A program made the position numbers and the translations under genes. From positions 1 through 41,518 of the forward strand of contig JAAFJN010000041.1 in the NCBI GenBank assembly GCA_013298845.1: a stretch of 41,518 nt of DNA. The letters are read 5' to 3'. The stretch comes from Chitinophagales bacterium (GTDB lineage: Bacteria > Bacteroidota > Bacteroidia > Chitinophagales > Saprospiraceae). Position 1 is the first letter of the stretch; the number at the start of each line of letters is the position of its first letter. The notes under the pieces are model-generated. The model ran no database searches. It was given only the letters and a program-made list of their open reading frames with translations, and was not told the origin of the DNA. Positions 1-8,236 of this stretch are shown piece after piece.

Positions 1-122
1 TCGCACTCGACCGCGCCTCGACTTCGCTCGGCGCAGGTCTGAACGCTAACGGCGTACTCTACTACAAATTAGAGACTTCAACCGACAGCGCGACTAAGAA
101 GATGATTCAGACGTCGAAGTAA
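1..122 (+). CDS. C-terminal tail of a T9SS-secreted protein (partial)
   Basis: Only the last ~39 codons are inside the window; the frame runs open from base 3 to a TAA at 120-122. The peptide contains GLNANGVLYYKLET followed by a Lys-rich end (ATKKMIQTSK). This is the pattern of a type A C-terminal sorting domain of the type IX secretion system: a Gly-X-Y-hydrophobic beta strand, then a short strand ending in basic residues. Such tails are recognised in the periplasm, direct passage through the outer membrane and are cleaved afterwards. The cargo domain lies to the left of the window, so the protein's function cannot be told. A strong terminator follows directly. Confidence 0.75.
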   Translation, partial: ALDRASTSLGAGLNANGVLYYKLETSTDSATKKMIQTSK

Positions 123-146
123 GATTGGACTTTTAGTAAATAAATG

Positions 147-190
147 ATAATCGGGATTTGGTAACACTACCAAGTCCCGATTATTTTTTT
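147..190 (+). terminator. Strong intrinsic terminator
   Basis: Bases 147-163 pair with 168-184 to give a 17-bp stem with one G-U wobble and a 4-base loop. A run of T follows from 184 to 190. It lies 25 bases after the stop codon of the T9SS cargo gene and isolates it from the yggS-family gene. Confidence 0.92.
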
Positions 191-227
191 GGCCCGATTG
201 TAATGTGTAAAAGCCCGTGAAATGCCC

Positions 228-235
228 TACCTTTG
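228..235 (+). promoter_or_regulatory. -7 promoter box TAnnTTTG for yggS
   Basis: TACCTTTG matches the Bacteroidota sigma-A -7 element TAnnTTTG. The nearest upstream TTG (198-200) is 27 bases away, longer than the usual 17-23, so the -33 element is weak. Transcription would start around 240, almost on the ATG at 242, so the message may have little or no leader. Confidence 0.6.
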
Positions 236-241
236 CCGCAA

Positions 242-889
242 ATGACACTAAAAGCAACACTTGATCAGCACAATGTAACCTTGGTTGCCGTTTCGAAAAC
301 GTACCCCCCGGAACGTATTATGGCAGAATACGAAAAAGGGCAGCGTATATTTGGGGAAAACAGAGTACAAGAGTTAACCGCCAAATATGAGGCGCTTCCC
401 AAGGATATTCAATGGCATCAAATTGGTCATTTACAGCGTAACAAAATTAAATACATCGCGTCTTTTGTTCACCTCATTCACGCCGTGGATAGTTTTGAGT
501 TGCTTCAGGAAATTGACCGTCAAGCCGCAAAATACGAACGTATAATTGATTGTCTTTTGCAGTTTCACATCGCAAAAGAAGATACCAAGTTTGGATTTAG
601 CGAAGAAGAAGCCGTGGCCCTACTGGAGCAACAGCCGTGGCTCCACCTTCAACACGTTCGTATTTGTGGGGTGATGGGTATGGCAACATACACCGATGAC
701 GAAACAGTGGTACGCCAAGAATTTAGGCAATTAAAAAAAATATTTGAACACCTCAGGCAACGCTTTTTTGCCGATGCCCCCTCATTTAAAGAAATTTCGA
801 TGGGCATGTCCGGCGATTGGCACATTGCCGTAGAAGAGGGCAGCACAATGGTTCGTATTGGCAGCCTCATTTTTGGCAGCCGAAATTGA
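242..889 (+). CDS. yggS: YggS/PROSC-family PLP-binding protein
   Basis: A 215-residue cytosolic protein of the YggS (PLPBP/PROSC) family, single-domain alanine-racemase-fold proteins that bind pyridoxal phosphate and buffer its cellular level; no catalytic reaction is established for the family. The PLP lysine is visible near the N-terminus in VAVSKTYP (K19), followed by the family motifs FGENRVQE, WHQIGHLQRNK, HAVDS, GVMGMATYTDD and SMGMSGDWHIAVEEGSTMVRIGS, with the final FG segment. Length is normal. I chose ATG 242 rather than the in-frame TTG at 233 because that TTG is part of the TAnnTTTG promoter box. The downstream lipoprotein gene starts 46 bases later and probably has its own promoter over this gene's stop codon. 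Confidence 0.95.
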   Translation: MTLKATLDQHNVTLVAVSKTYPPERIMAEYEKGQRIFGENRVQELTAKYEALPKDIQWHQIGHLQRNKIKYIASFVHLIHAVDSFELLQEIDRQAAKYERIIDCLLQFHIAKEDTKFGFSEEEAVALLEQQPWLHLQHVRICGVMGMATYTDDETVVRQEFRQLKKIFEHLRQRFFADAPSFKEISMGMSGDWHIAVEEGSTMVRIGSLIFGSRN

Positions 890-894
890 TTTTG
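887..894 (+). promoter_or_regulatory. Probable -7 box overlapping the yggS stop
   Basis: TGATTTTG differs from TAnnTTTG at one base and is followed by CGCAAA, the same bases that follow the box upstream of the EnvC-family gene. It overlaps the TGA stop of yggS and lies 42 bases before the ATG at 936. No convincing -33 TTG is seen. Confidence 0.35.
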
Positions 895-935
895 CGCAAA
901 GTGATCTTACATATTTTAATAAAAATACAACAACT

Positions 936-1802
936 ATGAAGCAAGTTATTACTGTTTTCCTAATGCTGTCACTGATTTGGGGCTGTGACGAAGCAGAGAC
1001 AATTCCTGCATATATCCGGATCGAGCCGTTCAATATTGGCGCTTCGGCGGGTGGGAATGCGATGCACGAAGTGACCGAAGGCTGGGTTTATGTAAATGGT
1101 GAACTATTTGGGGGCTTTCATTTGCCCGCCGAAATTCCGGTATTGGTCGAAGGGGCCGCCGAAGTACAAATTTTCCCCGGTGTAAAAGTCAATGGTCTTA
1201 ATAGTTCGCCCGGTATCTATCCTATGTTTAAAAGATATATCGCAAATGTTACTTTAACAACGGGCGAAACGACCACGATTCAGCCCACAACGGAATATCA
1301 GGATAACCGGATATTTCCTTTTCCCGTTGAAAATACAACTTTTGACGGAAATTCTTCTATTAATTTTGTCAATCGCGATTTTGACGAGGATAACACTTTT
1401 TCCGTTAATAATAATGGTTACGAGGGGAGATGTATTCAAATGTACGTTGATACGGCGCATACCATCATGGAAATTGCCGCCGAGCAAGTACCCTTGCCCA
1501 ACACCGGTGATGTCAATGTATGGTTAGAAATGCACCATCAGAATGATGTGCCGTTTTCGATCCAGATTGTTGCCGTAGACAATACGGGTTTTGAGACCGC
1601 TATACCTTTGTTTTTGTTTAATCCTACCGCAGAAGGGCAGTGGAACAAGATTTATTTTAACTTGACTGATTATTTGCCAGATCAGAAAAAACCGTTTTAC
1701 AAACTGTTTTATCGTTTACCACTCCCTATAGGTACTGACGGTAAATATACCGCTGAAACGGGTACGGTGAAATTGGATAATATTCGATTGGTGCATTTTT
1801 AA
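936..1802 (+). CDS. Putative lipoprotein, unknown function
   Basis: A 288-residue protein with a short lipoprotein signal peptide: MKQ start, a hydrophobic core, then IWGC with Cys17 as the likely lipidated residue, followed by acidic DEAE. Mature Bacteroidota lipoproteins of this kind usually sit in the outer membrane. The first part (about 25-125) reads as a beta-rich repeat with a VYVNGELFGGFHLPAEIPVL segment, resembling carbohydrate-binding or cell-surface beta-sandwich domains. The second half (about 125-288) is also beta-rich and ends in VKLDNIRLVHF, a jelly-roll-like ending. I recognise no catalytic motif. ATG 936 was chosen because upstream in-frame codons lie inside yggS and would bury the signal peptide. 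Confidence 0.85.
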   Translation: MKQVITVFLMLSLIWGCDEAETIPAYIRIEPFNIGASAGGNAMHEVTEGWVYVNGELFGGFHLPAEIPVLVEGAAEVQIFPGVKVNGLNSSPGIYPMFKRYIANVTLTTGETTTIQPTTEYQDNRIFPFPVENTTFDGNSSINFVNRDFDEDNTFSVNNNGYEGRCIQMYVDTAHTIMEIAAEQVPLPNTGDVNVWLEMHHQNDVPFSIQIVAVDNTGFETAIPLFLFNPTAEGQWNKIYFNLTDYLPDQKKPFYKLFYRLPLPIGTDGKYTAETGTVKLDNIRLVHF

Positions 1803-1810
1803 GTGGAGGC

Positions 1811-2515
1811 TTATTGGCTCAATTTTGCGTCCAATAAGTCAATATCTGCTCCAATTTGGTTTTTTATACTTTGCATGGCTTTGGTAAATGCCTCCAGTGT
1901 ACAGGCGCGTTGCAACTCAGCGTGGCGGTAACCATAGTACAGCCCGGAGTATTTTTTCTCAAAGGCAACACCCCAATACCGTTTTATTGGCTTGAATTGA
2001 GGGTCACGGATGACAACTTCCACTTCAATACCCGTTTGTGCGGAGGAGTGGGGGATACCAGTGACCAAAGTTGCGCCCAACGTAAATCCGTGAAAGGCCA
2101 AAAGCCCACCGCCCGTTTGTGGCGTTTCGAGGGCCGTAATCCGGCACGACATATAACCTTTGAGTGGGCCATCGGGGCGGGTCATGTTGCGCGTTACGTC
2201 GCGGGCAAAAAACACCTGCAACTCGGAGGCGTTGGCATCTTGATAGGAACTGCGGATAGTACGGATTTGGGAGGAGTCTAAATGATTGGAATTGGCCGGA
2301 AGAATAACTGGTTGCTGTAAAAGTTGATCGTTATTTACCCCAAATTCTATAAAAAACGGGTTTCCGGTAGTGGGAAACACCTCCAGTACCGGAGCGAGGT
2401 GAGGTAATTTTGTTGTGAAGGTGTTTTGGGGCTGCAAATCCTGCACCGAAATGGAAGATTTGCAGCAAATAAATCCTAAACTACCAATTAATGCAATAAT
2501 AATGAATTGTTTCAT
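1811..2515 (-). CDS. Exported protein of unknown function, probable lipoprotein
   Basis: A 234-residue protein beginning with a basic residue and a hydrophobic stretch ending in FICCKSS. Cys17 or Cys18 may be lipidated, but neither is preceded by the usual Gly/Ala/Ser, so the lipobox is tentative. The rest is a mixed beta-rich domain with an Asp-Val-Thr-Arg-Asn-Met-Thr-Arg stretch and a central Gly-rich hydrophobic segment (LLAFHGFTLGATLVTGIP). I do not recognise the family. It converges with the lipoprotein gene at 936-1802, with 8 bases between the stops. An 8-bp inverted repeat (1810-1817 with 1831-1838) covers its last codons and may help stop transcription. A near-consensus -7 box (GATCTTTG on the minus strand, near 2600) could drive it. 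Confidence 0.75.
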   Translation of the reverse strand: MKQFIIIALIGSLGFICCKSSISVQDLQPQNTFTTKLPHLAPVLEVFPTTGNPFFIEFGVNNDQLLQQPVILPANSNHLDSSQIRTIRSSYQDANASELQVFFARDVTRNMTRPDGPLKGYMSCRITALETPQTGGGLLAFHGFTLGATLVTGIPHSSAQTGIEVEVVIRDPQFKPIKRYWGVAFEKKYSGLYYGYRHAELQRACTLEAFTKAMQSIKNQIGADIDLLDAKLSQ

Positions 2516-2700
2516 AGCCTAACTCTGTGTTGAATACTGATCCCATAGATCATTTGCGAAAGATTGTATCCATCTTCTTTTGATACCACAAAGATCAGCG
2601 CTACTATACCTGTAACCGGCATGAAGTAATTTTTTGCGAGAGTGAAATAGTTCACGAATCGTTAACAAATTGCCTTTTCGCTGAAAAAATGTTAAATAAT

Positions 2701-2730
2701 TTGACGGTTTTGAAATAACCGTTACTTTTG
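2701..2730 (+). promoter_or_regulatory. Consensus promoter TTG-N19-TAnnTTTG
   Basis: TTG at 2701-2703 and TACTTTTG at 2723-2730 with 19 bases between them fit the Bacteroidota sigma-A promoter at both elements. Expected start is near 2736, leaving about 205 bases of leader before the ATG at 2944. Confidence 0.75.
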
Positions 2731-2792
2731 TTCCGTTAATAGTTTCTGTATTAGTTCCTCTACTATACTAAGTTTACCGAAGTGCACTTGCA

Positions 2793-2845
2793 GTTCAGGG
2801 AAGTACTTGGTAGGGTAGCTATTTTGTTTACTCCTGAACCAAGTA
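2793..2845 (+). promoter_or_regulatory. Leader with two mutually exclusive stems
   Basis: GTTCAGG (2793-2799) can pair with CCTGAAC (2833-2839). TACTTGGT (2804-2811) can pair with ACCAAGTA (2838-2845). The two right arms overlap at 2838-2839 and the stems cross, so they form either alternatives or a pseudoknot. It lies inside the predicted leader of the PorE-like gene. I match it to no known riboswitch class. Confidence 0.35.
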
Positions 2846-2943
2846 TCCGATCTCGTGAAATGTAATTGCCCTTCCATCCATTCACGAATCTATTATTCAC
2901 ATTGAATACTCATCCAGTATTTTTTCCAAAAAAACATAGCGTT

Positions 2944-5900
2944 ATGAACATTCAGTTTCGTACGATGTGCATGTGCGTGCTCGCCACGGCATTGTCCTTC
3001 TCATTGTCCGCTCAAACCGCGGAGGAAACCCTTCGCCGTGCCGATACGCAATTTGATCTTTATGCGTATAACACCGCCCTGAACTCCTACAACGAAGTGT
3101 TGAAATCTGATCCCAATAATGCTTATGCATTGGGGCGAAAGGCTGATTGTTATTTTCAGTTGAACCGTCCCCTCGAAGCGTTGCCTTTTTACGACCGCGC
3201 CATGACTTTGGGGCGGGTGGATCCAGAAATCTCTTTCCGTTACGCTCAGGCACTTATGCAAACGGGCGATTATATTGGCGCACAACGGTGGTTTACTTTT
3301 TACGCGGAGGCCAACCCTTCTACCGGTCAACATTACGCTGCCATGTGCGACTACGCACAAAAGGCCGCGCAAAAGGCTGGTACGTTTTCGGCAAAAGGCG
3401 AGTTAATTAATACACCTTCCGCCGATTATTCACCCGCGTTCTACGGCGAATGGATTGTTTATTCCTCCGCCCGCCGCGATATTACCCGCAAATCGCCCAA
3501 AAATGACCCCAGTGCCGGCGCTAATGAACTGTTTATTACCCGCCGAAACAGCAACGATGGCATGTTGGAGCGCCCTAATTTTCTCATTGCGGATTTACAA
3601 AAAAGCACTTATTTCAACGAAGGCCCGGTAGCATTTGCCGGATCCGGCGGAAAAGTGGCTTTTTGCCATAATAAATTCATTGACGGAACCCGTCAAATTG
3701 CCGCAAAAGGTATCGAAATGAGCCTTTATATCGCCGATCTCAGCGCCGATGGCAAATGGAGCAGCCCCAAACCATTCCCGTACAACAGTTCTGATTATGC
3801 CGTCGGTTTTCCGTGGCTGTCGGAAGATGGAAACACCGTGTATTTCGCGTCAAATATGCCCGGTGGATTGGGTGGATGGGATTTGTATTCTTCTACCTAC
3901 AATGCGCAAACCGGTATGTGGAGCACCCCGCGCAACCTGGGCGCGACCATTAATACCAATGGCAACGAAGTATCTCCTTTCCTCGACGGAAATGATATTT
4001 ATTTCGCTTCCGATTGGCACAATGGATTGGGTGGATTGGACGTATTTCGCGCCGATTTTGTAAATAATTACGCCACGAATATTGTTAATCTCGGCCCCGG
4101 TGTTAATTCACCCCGTGATGATTACGGCTTTATTTACGATTCAAAAAACAACAACGGATATTTTACCAGTAACCGCAGCGATAGCAAAGGCAACGAAGAT
4201 ATTTATCAAATTGGCCGCGCCCGCGATGAGTTTTCTATTACTGTCCGCGACCAATACCAGCAATTAGTACCCAACGCCGAAATTGATTTTTCATCTTGCG
4301 GAGCCGGTGTTATGCGTACCGATGAACAAGGCCGTTATGAATTTGCGGCGGCAAAAGGTCAGGTGAACTGCACCGTCACTGTGCGCAAAGCCGGGTTGCC
4401 TTCGTCGGTGGTACAAATTTCTTCGGCCGGAGAACACAATATTGCGGTTACGCTCGGAACGAATAACGGTATTGCGCCCATTACCTCAACGTCAACGGCT
4501 TTTTCGGAAGCCTTGGGTATGGTCGTGGAACACGAGACCAAGGATCCCATTTACGGGGCCAAAGTATCGGCGCTACCCTGGCCAACGGGTACTCCCATTG
4601 AAGCATATTCCAATTATAATGGTCAATACACGCTTAATTTGGAACCCGAAAAAGCCTACACGTTAAACATCACCCGCGATGGTTACAAAAGCCTGAGTAC
4701 CAACGTTTTTTCGGGTAAAGGTGGCGCTCAAACGACCATTAATCAGGTGTCTATGTTTAAAGAAGGCGGAAAAACTACCGAATTGGTTAATCTTGATCCG
4801 GTTAAACAACGCCCTGGTGCTACAACCAACGAAGTAACGCGTCCCGTTGAAAGTAATTCGCAAGGCAGCGGATACGTGCCTCCTATTTTTACACCGGGAG
4901 ATTTGGTGGATAATTCAAAAAATGTCAATACCACGCCGGTAATGCCCAATAACAACGTCGTTTTGAACCCTGGCAACAATCAAAATACGTTAAATACAAA
5001 TACAACACCGGCTCCGGCAAAATCATTGATTAATGGTTATTCTATCCAGTTGGCCGCGACGCCCATCGGGGCCAAAGAACCGGATGTAAGCAAATTAGAG
5101 TCTTTAAATGAATACGGTCGCATGTATGCTACGCAGGAAGGCAAACTGACTAAAATTCGTTTAGGTGTGTTTACCGATCGCAAAGACGCTGAAGCAGCCC
5201 TTAAAAAAGCAAGGGAACTCAAAAAAGATGCATTTATCGTGGATGAAAAAGATGTGGATGCTAACCTTGCCGTTTATCCTGATGCACCAGCGGGTAACGA
5301 TATCGCCCTCATCAGCGATAAAAAAGGATCAACCGCCAAAAATACGGTATTAATTGCGCCACTGCCCACGACGCAGTTTGCTATTCAAATTAGAACCGTT
5401 GATATGAATACGCCCGTTATTATAAATGAATACGCTAACCTCGCGCAGTATGGTAACCTGTATATGCGCCCCGACAATGGCGTAAATCGCATCCGGGTGG
5501 GTGTTTGGTCGGTACAGGAAGATGCCGAATTAGCACAGTCACTAATCATGGCGGAAGGGTATAAAGATGCCGTTGTCGTGGTGGAAAAGTCCGATACCGG
5601 ATTGCCAACGGCGGTAAAACCAACCCAACCAGTTGTTACAACGCCAACGGTAGACGCCAAGCCAACGATGGTTCTAGAGTTGATTCAGAACAAAGCCGTT
5701 AATGTACAACCAACGGCAGCACCAACGGTAAACACCGGAGTACCGAGTTTTACACCGGTGGCCAACCAGGGTACATTACCTGATCTGATGTCGCCCGTTA
5801 CGCATTCATCCGCCAATCCGGCGGCCGCCAAAATGGTAGCGATTGATGAGCCGGGAACCATTTATATGGTACGAATTTGTTCAATTACCGGTGATCCTTC

Positions 5901-6114
5901 GCAATTTGACGTTAAAAAGGCCGAAAAAGCGGGTGGAAAGTTAGATGCGCGCCAAAGTGCAACTGGTGCCGTCGTGATGTTGTTGACCAACCTGGCAAAT
6001 TACGATGCCGCCGTTATCGCTCGCGAGCGCCTCATTGCCAATGGCTATAAAGATGCTTTTGTTGTAAAAGAAGTGAACAATGACGGTATTCTCAGAAGAA
6101 TTCCGAATAATTAA
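2944..6114 (+). CDS. PorE-like TPR/beta-propeller protein with SPOR-like repeats
   Basis: A 1056-residue exported protein. In order: signal peptide ending SLSA|Q (about 1-23); tetratricopeptide repeats (24-150); a PD40/WD40-like beta-propeller (about 160-440) with repeated segments such as FPWLSEDGNTVYFASNMPGGLGGWD; two carboxypeptidase-regulatory-like beta domains (about 445-520 and 535-620); an Asn/Thr/Pro-rich linker; two SPOR-like modules (about 700-775 and 810-885) and a third, weaker one near the end (about 960-1050). TPR plus propeller plus regulatory domain is the architecture of PorE, a periplasmic component of type IX secretion, but PorE ends in an OmpA-like peptidoglycan-binding domain. 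Here SPOR modules, which bind denuded glycan, take that place. ATG 2944 was preferred to an in-frame TTG 26 codons upstream because it puts the signal peptide at the N-terminus. pnuC follows after 2 bases. Confidence 0.9.
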   Translation: MNIQFRTMCMCVLATALSFSLSAQTAEETLRRADTQFDLYAYNTALNSYNEVLKSDPNNAYALGRKADCYFQLNRPLEALPFYDRAMTLGRVDPEISFRYAQALMQTGDYIGAQRWFTFYAEANPSTGQHYAAMCDYAQKAAQKAGTFSAKGELINTPSADYSPAFYGEWIVYSSARRDITRKSPKNDPSAGANELFITRRNSNDGMLERPNFLIADLQKSTYFNEGPVAFAGSGGKVAFCHNKFIDGTRQIAAKGIEMSLYIADLSADGKWSSPKPFPYNSSDYAVGFPWLSEDGNTVYFASNMPGGLGGWDLYSSTYNAQTGMWSTPRNLGATINTNGNEVSPFLDGNDIYFASDWHNGLGGLDVFRADFVNNYATNIVNLGPGVNSPRDDYGFIYDSKNNNGYFTSNRSDSKGNEDIYQIGRARDEFSITVRDQYQQLVPNAEIDFSSCGAGVMRTDEQGRYEFAAAKGQVNCTVTVRKAGLPSSVVQISSAGEHNIAVTLGTNNGIAPITSTSTAFSEALGMVVEHETKDPIYGAKVSALPWPTGTPIEAYSNYNGQYTLNLEPEKAYTLNITRDGYKSLSTNVFSGKGGAQTTINQVSMFKEGGKTTELVNLDPVKQRPGATTNEVTRPVESNSQGSGYVPPIFTPGDLVDNSKNVNTTPVMPNNNVVLNPGNNQNTLNTNTTPAPAKSLINGYSIQLAATPIGAKEPDVSKLESLNEYGRMYATQEGKLTKIRLGVFTDRKDAEAALKKARELKKDAFIVDEKDVDANLAVYPDAPAGNDIALISDKKGSTAKNTVLIAPLPTTQFAIQIRTVDMNTPVIINEYANLAQYGNLYMRPDNGVNRIRVGVWSVQEDAELAQSLIMAEGYKDAVVVVEKSDTGLPTAVKPTQPVVTTPTVDAKPTMVLELIQNKAVNVQPTAAPTVNTGVPSFTPVANQGTLPDLMSPVTHSSANPAAAKMVAIDEPGTIYMVRICSITGDPSQFDVKKAEKAGGKLDARQSATGAVVMLLTNLANYDAAVIARERLIANGYKDAFVVKEVNNDGILRRIPNN

Positions 6115-6116
6115 TA

Positions 6117-6698
6117 ATGAATAACTTTGAACTGGTTGCAGCAATATTAGGGGCCATTAGCGTAGGGCTGGTTGTTCTGCGCAATGTGTGGGCTTTCCCC
6201 ATTGGTATCGTTATGGTGCTCATGTACGCCTGGATATTTTACGAGGTTAAACTCTACTCCGACGTATTGCTGCAATTGTTCTTTTTTGTGTTGCAAATTC
6301 AGGGTTGGCTGGACTGGACCAAAGGCGAAAAAGCCGATGATTCCAAAATTGCCCTCCGAACGTTATCGCAGCAGCAGTGGCTACTTACAGCGGGTATTCA
6401 GGTGGGCGGCACTTTGGTATTGGGGTTTGTGATGAAACAACTTTTTAAAGACGTTGCTTTGCCCTGGCTCGATGCATTTGCTGCCGTGATGAGTATGATT
6501 GCCCAGTGGTGGATGAACAAACGATACCTCGATAACTGGATTTTATGGATTACCGTAGATGTACTTTACCTTTACATCTATTCCACCAAAGCCTTGTTTG
6601 CGACCACCATCTTATACGCTATTTTTTTACTAATGGCCATTGCCGGATATTGGGAGTGGAAACGCCGCTACGTTCAACAACAAACGAACTTGGTTTAA
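6117..6698 (+). CDS. pnuC: PnuC-family nicotinamide riboside transporter
   Basis: A 193-residue integral membrane protein of the PnuC family, which moves nicotinamide riboside (or related vitamins) by facilitated diffusion, driven by intracellular phosphorylation. Hydrophobic helices alternate through the whole length. The family signature is intact: Trp-rich WLDWTK near residue 62, and AQWWMNKRYLDNWILWITVDVLY near 125-147, where Gln, Trp and Asn line the substrate site. It starts 2 bases after the stop of the PorE-like gene (TAATAATG), so the two are probably co-transcribed even though no functional link is obvious. No NAD-responsive regulator or riboswitch is seen beside it. The substrate could be another vitamin. 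Confidence 0.92.
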   Translation: MNNFELVAAILGAISVGLVVLRNVWAFPIGIVMVLMYAWIFYEVKLYSDVLLQLFFFVLQIQGWLDWTKGEKADDSKIALRTLSQQQWLLTAGIQVGGTLVLGFVMKQLFKDVALPWLDAFAAVMSMIAQWWMNKRYLDNWILWITVDVLYLYIYSTKALFATTILYAIFLLMAIAGYWEWKRRYVQQQTNLV

Positions 6699-6703
6699 TT
6701 TGT

Positions 6704-6711
6704 TACCTTTG
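6704..6711 (+). promoter_or_regulatory. -7 promoter box TAnnTTTG
   Basis: TACCTTTG followed by CGCAAT lies 25 bases before the ATG of the EnvC-family gene and just after the pnuC stop. The only near TTG (6690-6692) is 11 bases away, so the -33 element is poor. Confidence 0.55.
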
Positions 6712-6735
6712 CGCAATTACTGACAAAAAATTACG

Positions 6736-8148
6736 ATGAGAAAACCCATTTATCAGTTGTTTTTCCGAGGATTTACGTTGGTGGCATTGTTTATGCTGCC
6801 TTTCGTGTTGTTGGGACAAAACAAAAAAATGCTCGAAGACAAACGAAAAAAACTGACCAAAGAAATTGAAATTACCAATAAACTTCTAGATAAAACCCGG
6901 CAAAATAAAACCGCTGCCTACGAACGCCTCGTTACGTTACAAAACCAAATTGACCGGCGGGAAGACCTGATTTCCACCATCGAAAATGAGGTGCTCGAAT
7001 CCGAAGAACTAATTAACCGAAATACAGCGGTTATCGAAGCCCTTCACCAGGATGTAGCCATGATGAAAGAAGAGTACGGTAAAATTGTCCGTCACTCGTT
7101 TCGGCTCAAAACATTAAGCAATCCATTGTTATTTTTATTGTCTGCCGATAACCTGAATCAAGCATTCCGGCGTTGGCTTTTTTTAAGAAAATACAACAAG
7201 TTTCGCACCGGACAAGCCGACGCCATTGCGTTTACCCAAAATATTTTGTCCAAAAAAGTAACGGACCTGAGTACTCAAAAGGCCGAAAAAGAAGAATTGC
7301 TGCGCGAAATGCAAGGCCAAAAAGGTACGCTTTCAACGGAATTAACCGATAAAAACCAATTAGTCCAAAGTTTGGGCGCCGATGAGGCCAAGTTGCGCAG
7401 TGAATTGGCCGAAAAACAAAAAGCCAAAATGGCCTTAGACAATTCCATCGAGCGTATCATTACGGATGACGTGCGCAAAACCGAAGAATTGGCCGCTACC
7501 AAACGACGAAAAAACGAAGAAAAAAAGGCCGACGTGAAAAAAACGGCCACTTTACCGACCTCCCCGCAACCCGAAAAAAATACGCCTGCTCCCGCCGTAG
7601 CCCCCAAAGAGGAACGGACAGTAGGGAAGGCTGTTTTACCAACCGCCCCAACTCCTGCTCCTAAAACCGAGGCGAAAACGGTGGCTGCCAGCCAAGAGAC
7701 AACTGAATCCAACGAAATTGTGGAAGAAGACGAAACATCCGGGGCTTTTAAACGGCAACGCGGGCGCTTACCTTGGCCGGTAGAGGGCGGATTTATTGCC
7801 CGTTCTTACGGTAAACAAAAACATCCAACGTTAAAAAACATTGAAGTCACCAATAACGGAATTGATATTCGCAGCAGCGAAGACGCACCGGTAAAAAATA
7901 TTTTTGATGGGAAAGTGGCTGGCGTTCAGTTCATTCCCGGTCACGATTACACGGTTATTCTGCAACACGGTAATTATTATACCGTGTATTCAAACCTGAG
8001 CGAAACGGCACTCACCAAGGGACAGGTGGTAAAAGCAGGAACCCAAATTGGGCGTGTAAGTACTAATCCCATTAGTGGCGCTGCCGAATTACACTTTGAA
8101 CTCTGGCGCGGCAAAGAGCGCTTGAACCCGGCGGCATGGATAAAATAA
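6736..8148 (+). CDS. EnvC-family amidase activator (coiled coil plus LytM)
   Basis: A 470-residue periplasmic protein: signal peptide (about 1-28), a long charged coiled coil (about 29-265), a Lys/Pro/Ala-rich linker (265-340) and a C-terminal M23/LytM domain (about 345-470). EnvC-type proteins bind FtsX through the coiled coil and activate cell-wall amidases during daughter-cell separation. The LytM domain looks non-catalytic: in the HxGxD metal motif the His is Asn373 (Gly375 and Asp377 remain), and in the HxH motif the first His is Glu451 (His453 remains). Loss of zinc ligands is typical of EnvC/NlpD activators as opposed to true endopeptidases. No ftsEX or amidase gene is in the window. 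Confidence 0.92.
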   Translation: MRKPIYQLFFRGFTLVALFMLPFVLLGQNKKMLEDKRKKLTKEIEITNKLLDKTRQNKTAAYERLVTLQNQIDRREDLISTIENEVLESEELINRNTAVIEALHQDVAMMKEEYGKIVRHSFRLKTLSNPLLFLLSADNLNQAFRRWLFLRKYNKFRTGQADAIAFTQNILSKKVTDLSTQKAEKEELLREMQGQKGTLSTELTDKNQLVQSLGADEAKLRSELAEKQKAKMALDNSIERIITDDVRKTEELAATKRRKNEEKKADVKKTATLPTSPQPEKNTPAPAVAPKEERTVGKAVLPTAPTPAPKTEAKTVAASQETTESNEIVEEDETSGAFKRQRGRLPWPVEGGFIARSYGKQKHPTLKNIEVTNNGIDIRSSEDAPVKNIFDGKVAGVQFIPGHDYTVILQHGNYYTVYSNLSETALTKGQVVKAGTQIGRVSTNPISGAAELHFELWRGKERLNPAAWIK

Positions 8149-8164
8149 ATTTCACCTAAAACAT

Positions 8165-8194
8165 TTGTTTGTCATCAAAGCGTCACTACATTTG
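8165..8194 (+). promoter_or_regulatory. Consensus promoter TTG-N19-TAnnTTTG
   Basis: TTG (8165-8167), 19 bases, then TACATTTG (8187-8194). Both elements and the spacing fit the Bacteroidota consensus. The start would fall near 8200, giving a leader of about 37 bases to ATG 8237. Confidence 0.72.
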
Positions 8195-8236
8195 CCCTTG
8201 ATAACGAAATTATTCTTTCACATTAAACTTCAATGT

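Larger units (their letters stand above)
2516..2943. other. 428-base intergenic region with divergent promoters
   Basis: No open frame here has coding character. It separates a minus-strand gene (2515) from the plus-strand PorE-like gene (2944). The right part holds a consensus promoter (2701-2730) and a leader of about 200 bases with mutually exclusive stems (2793-2845). A short palindrome GTGAA-ATAG-TTCAC is at 2642-2655, and the 10-mer TTCACGAATC occurs at both 2651-2660 and 2881-2890. Confidence 0.7.

Noticed and set aside
1810..1838. Inverted repeat at the end of two convergent genes
   Set aside because: Only 8 bp with a 13-base loop, lying inside coding sequence and without a T run; too weak to call a terminator.
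2651..2890. Direct repeat TTCACGAATC at 2651-2660 and 2881-2890
   Set aside because: Ten bases, once on each side of the promoter; could be an operator pair but may be chance, and the second copy lies well downstream of the promoter.
2866..2943. In-frame TTG start 26 codons before the PorE-like ATG
   Set aside because: The extension would place the signal peptide internally.
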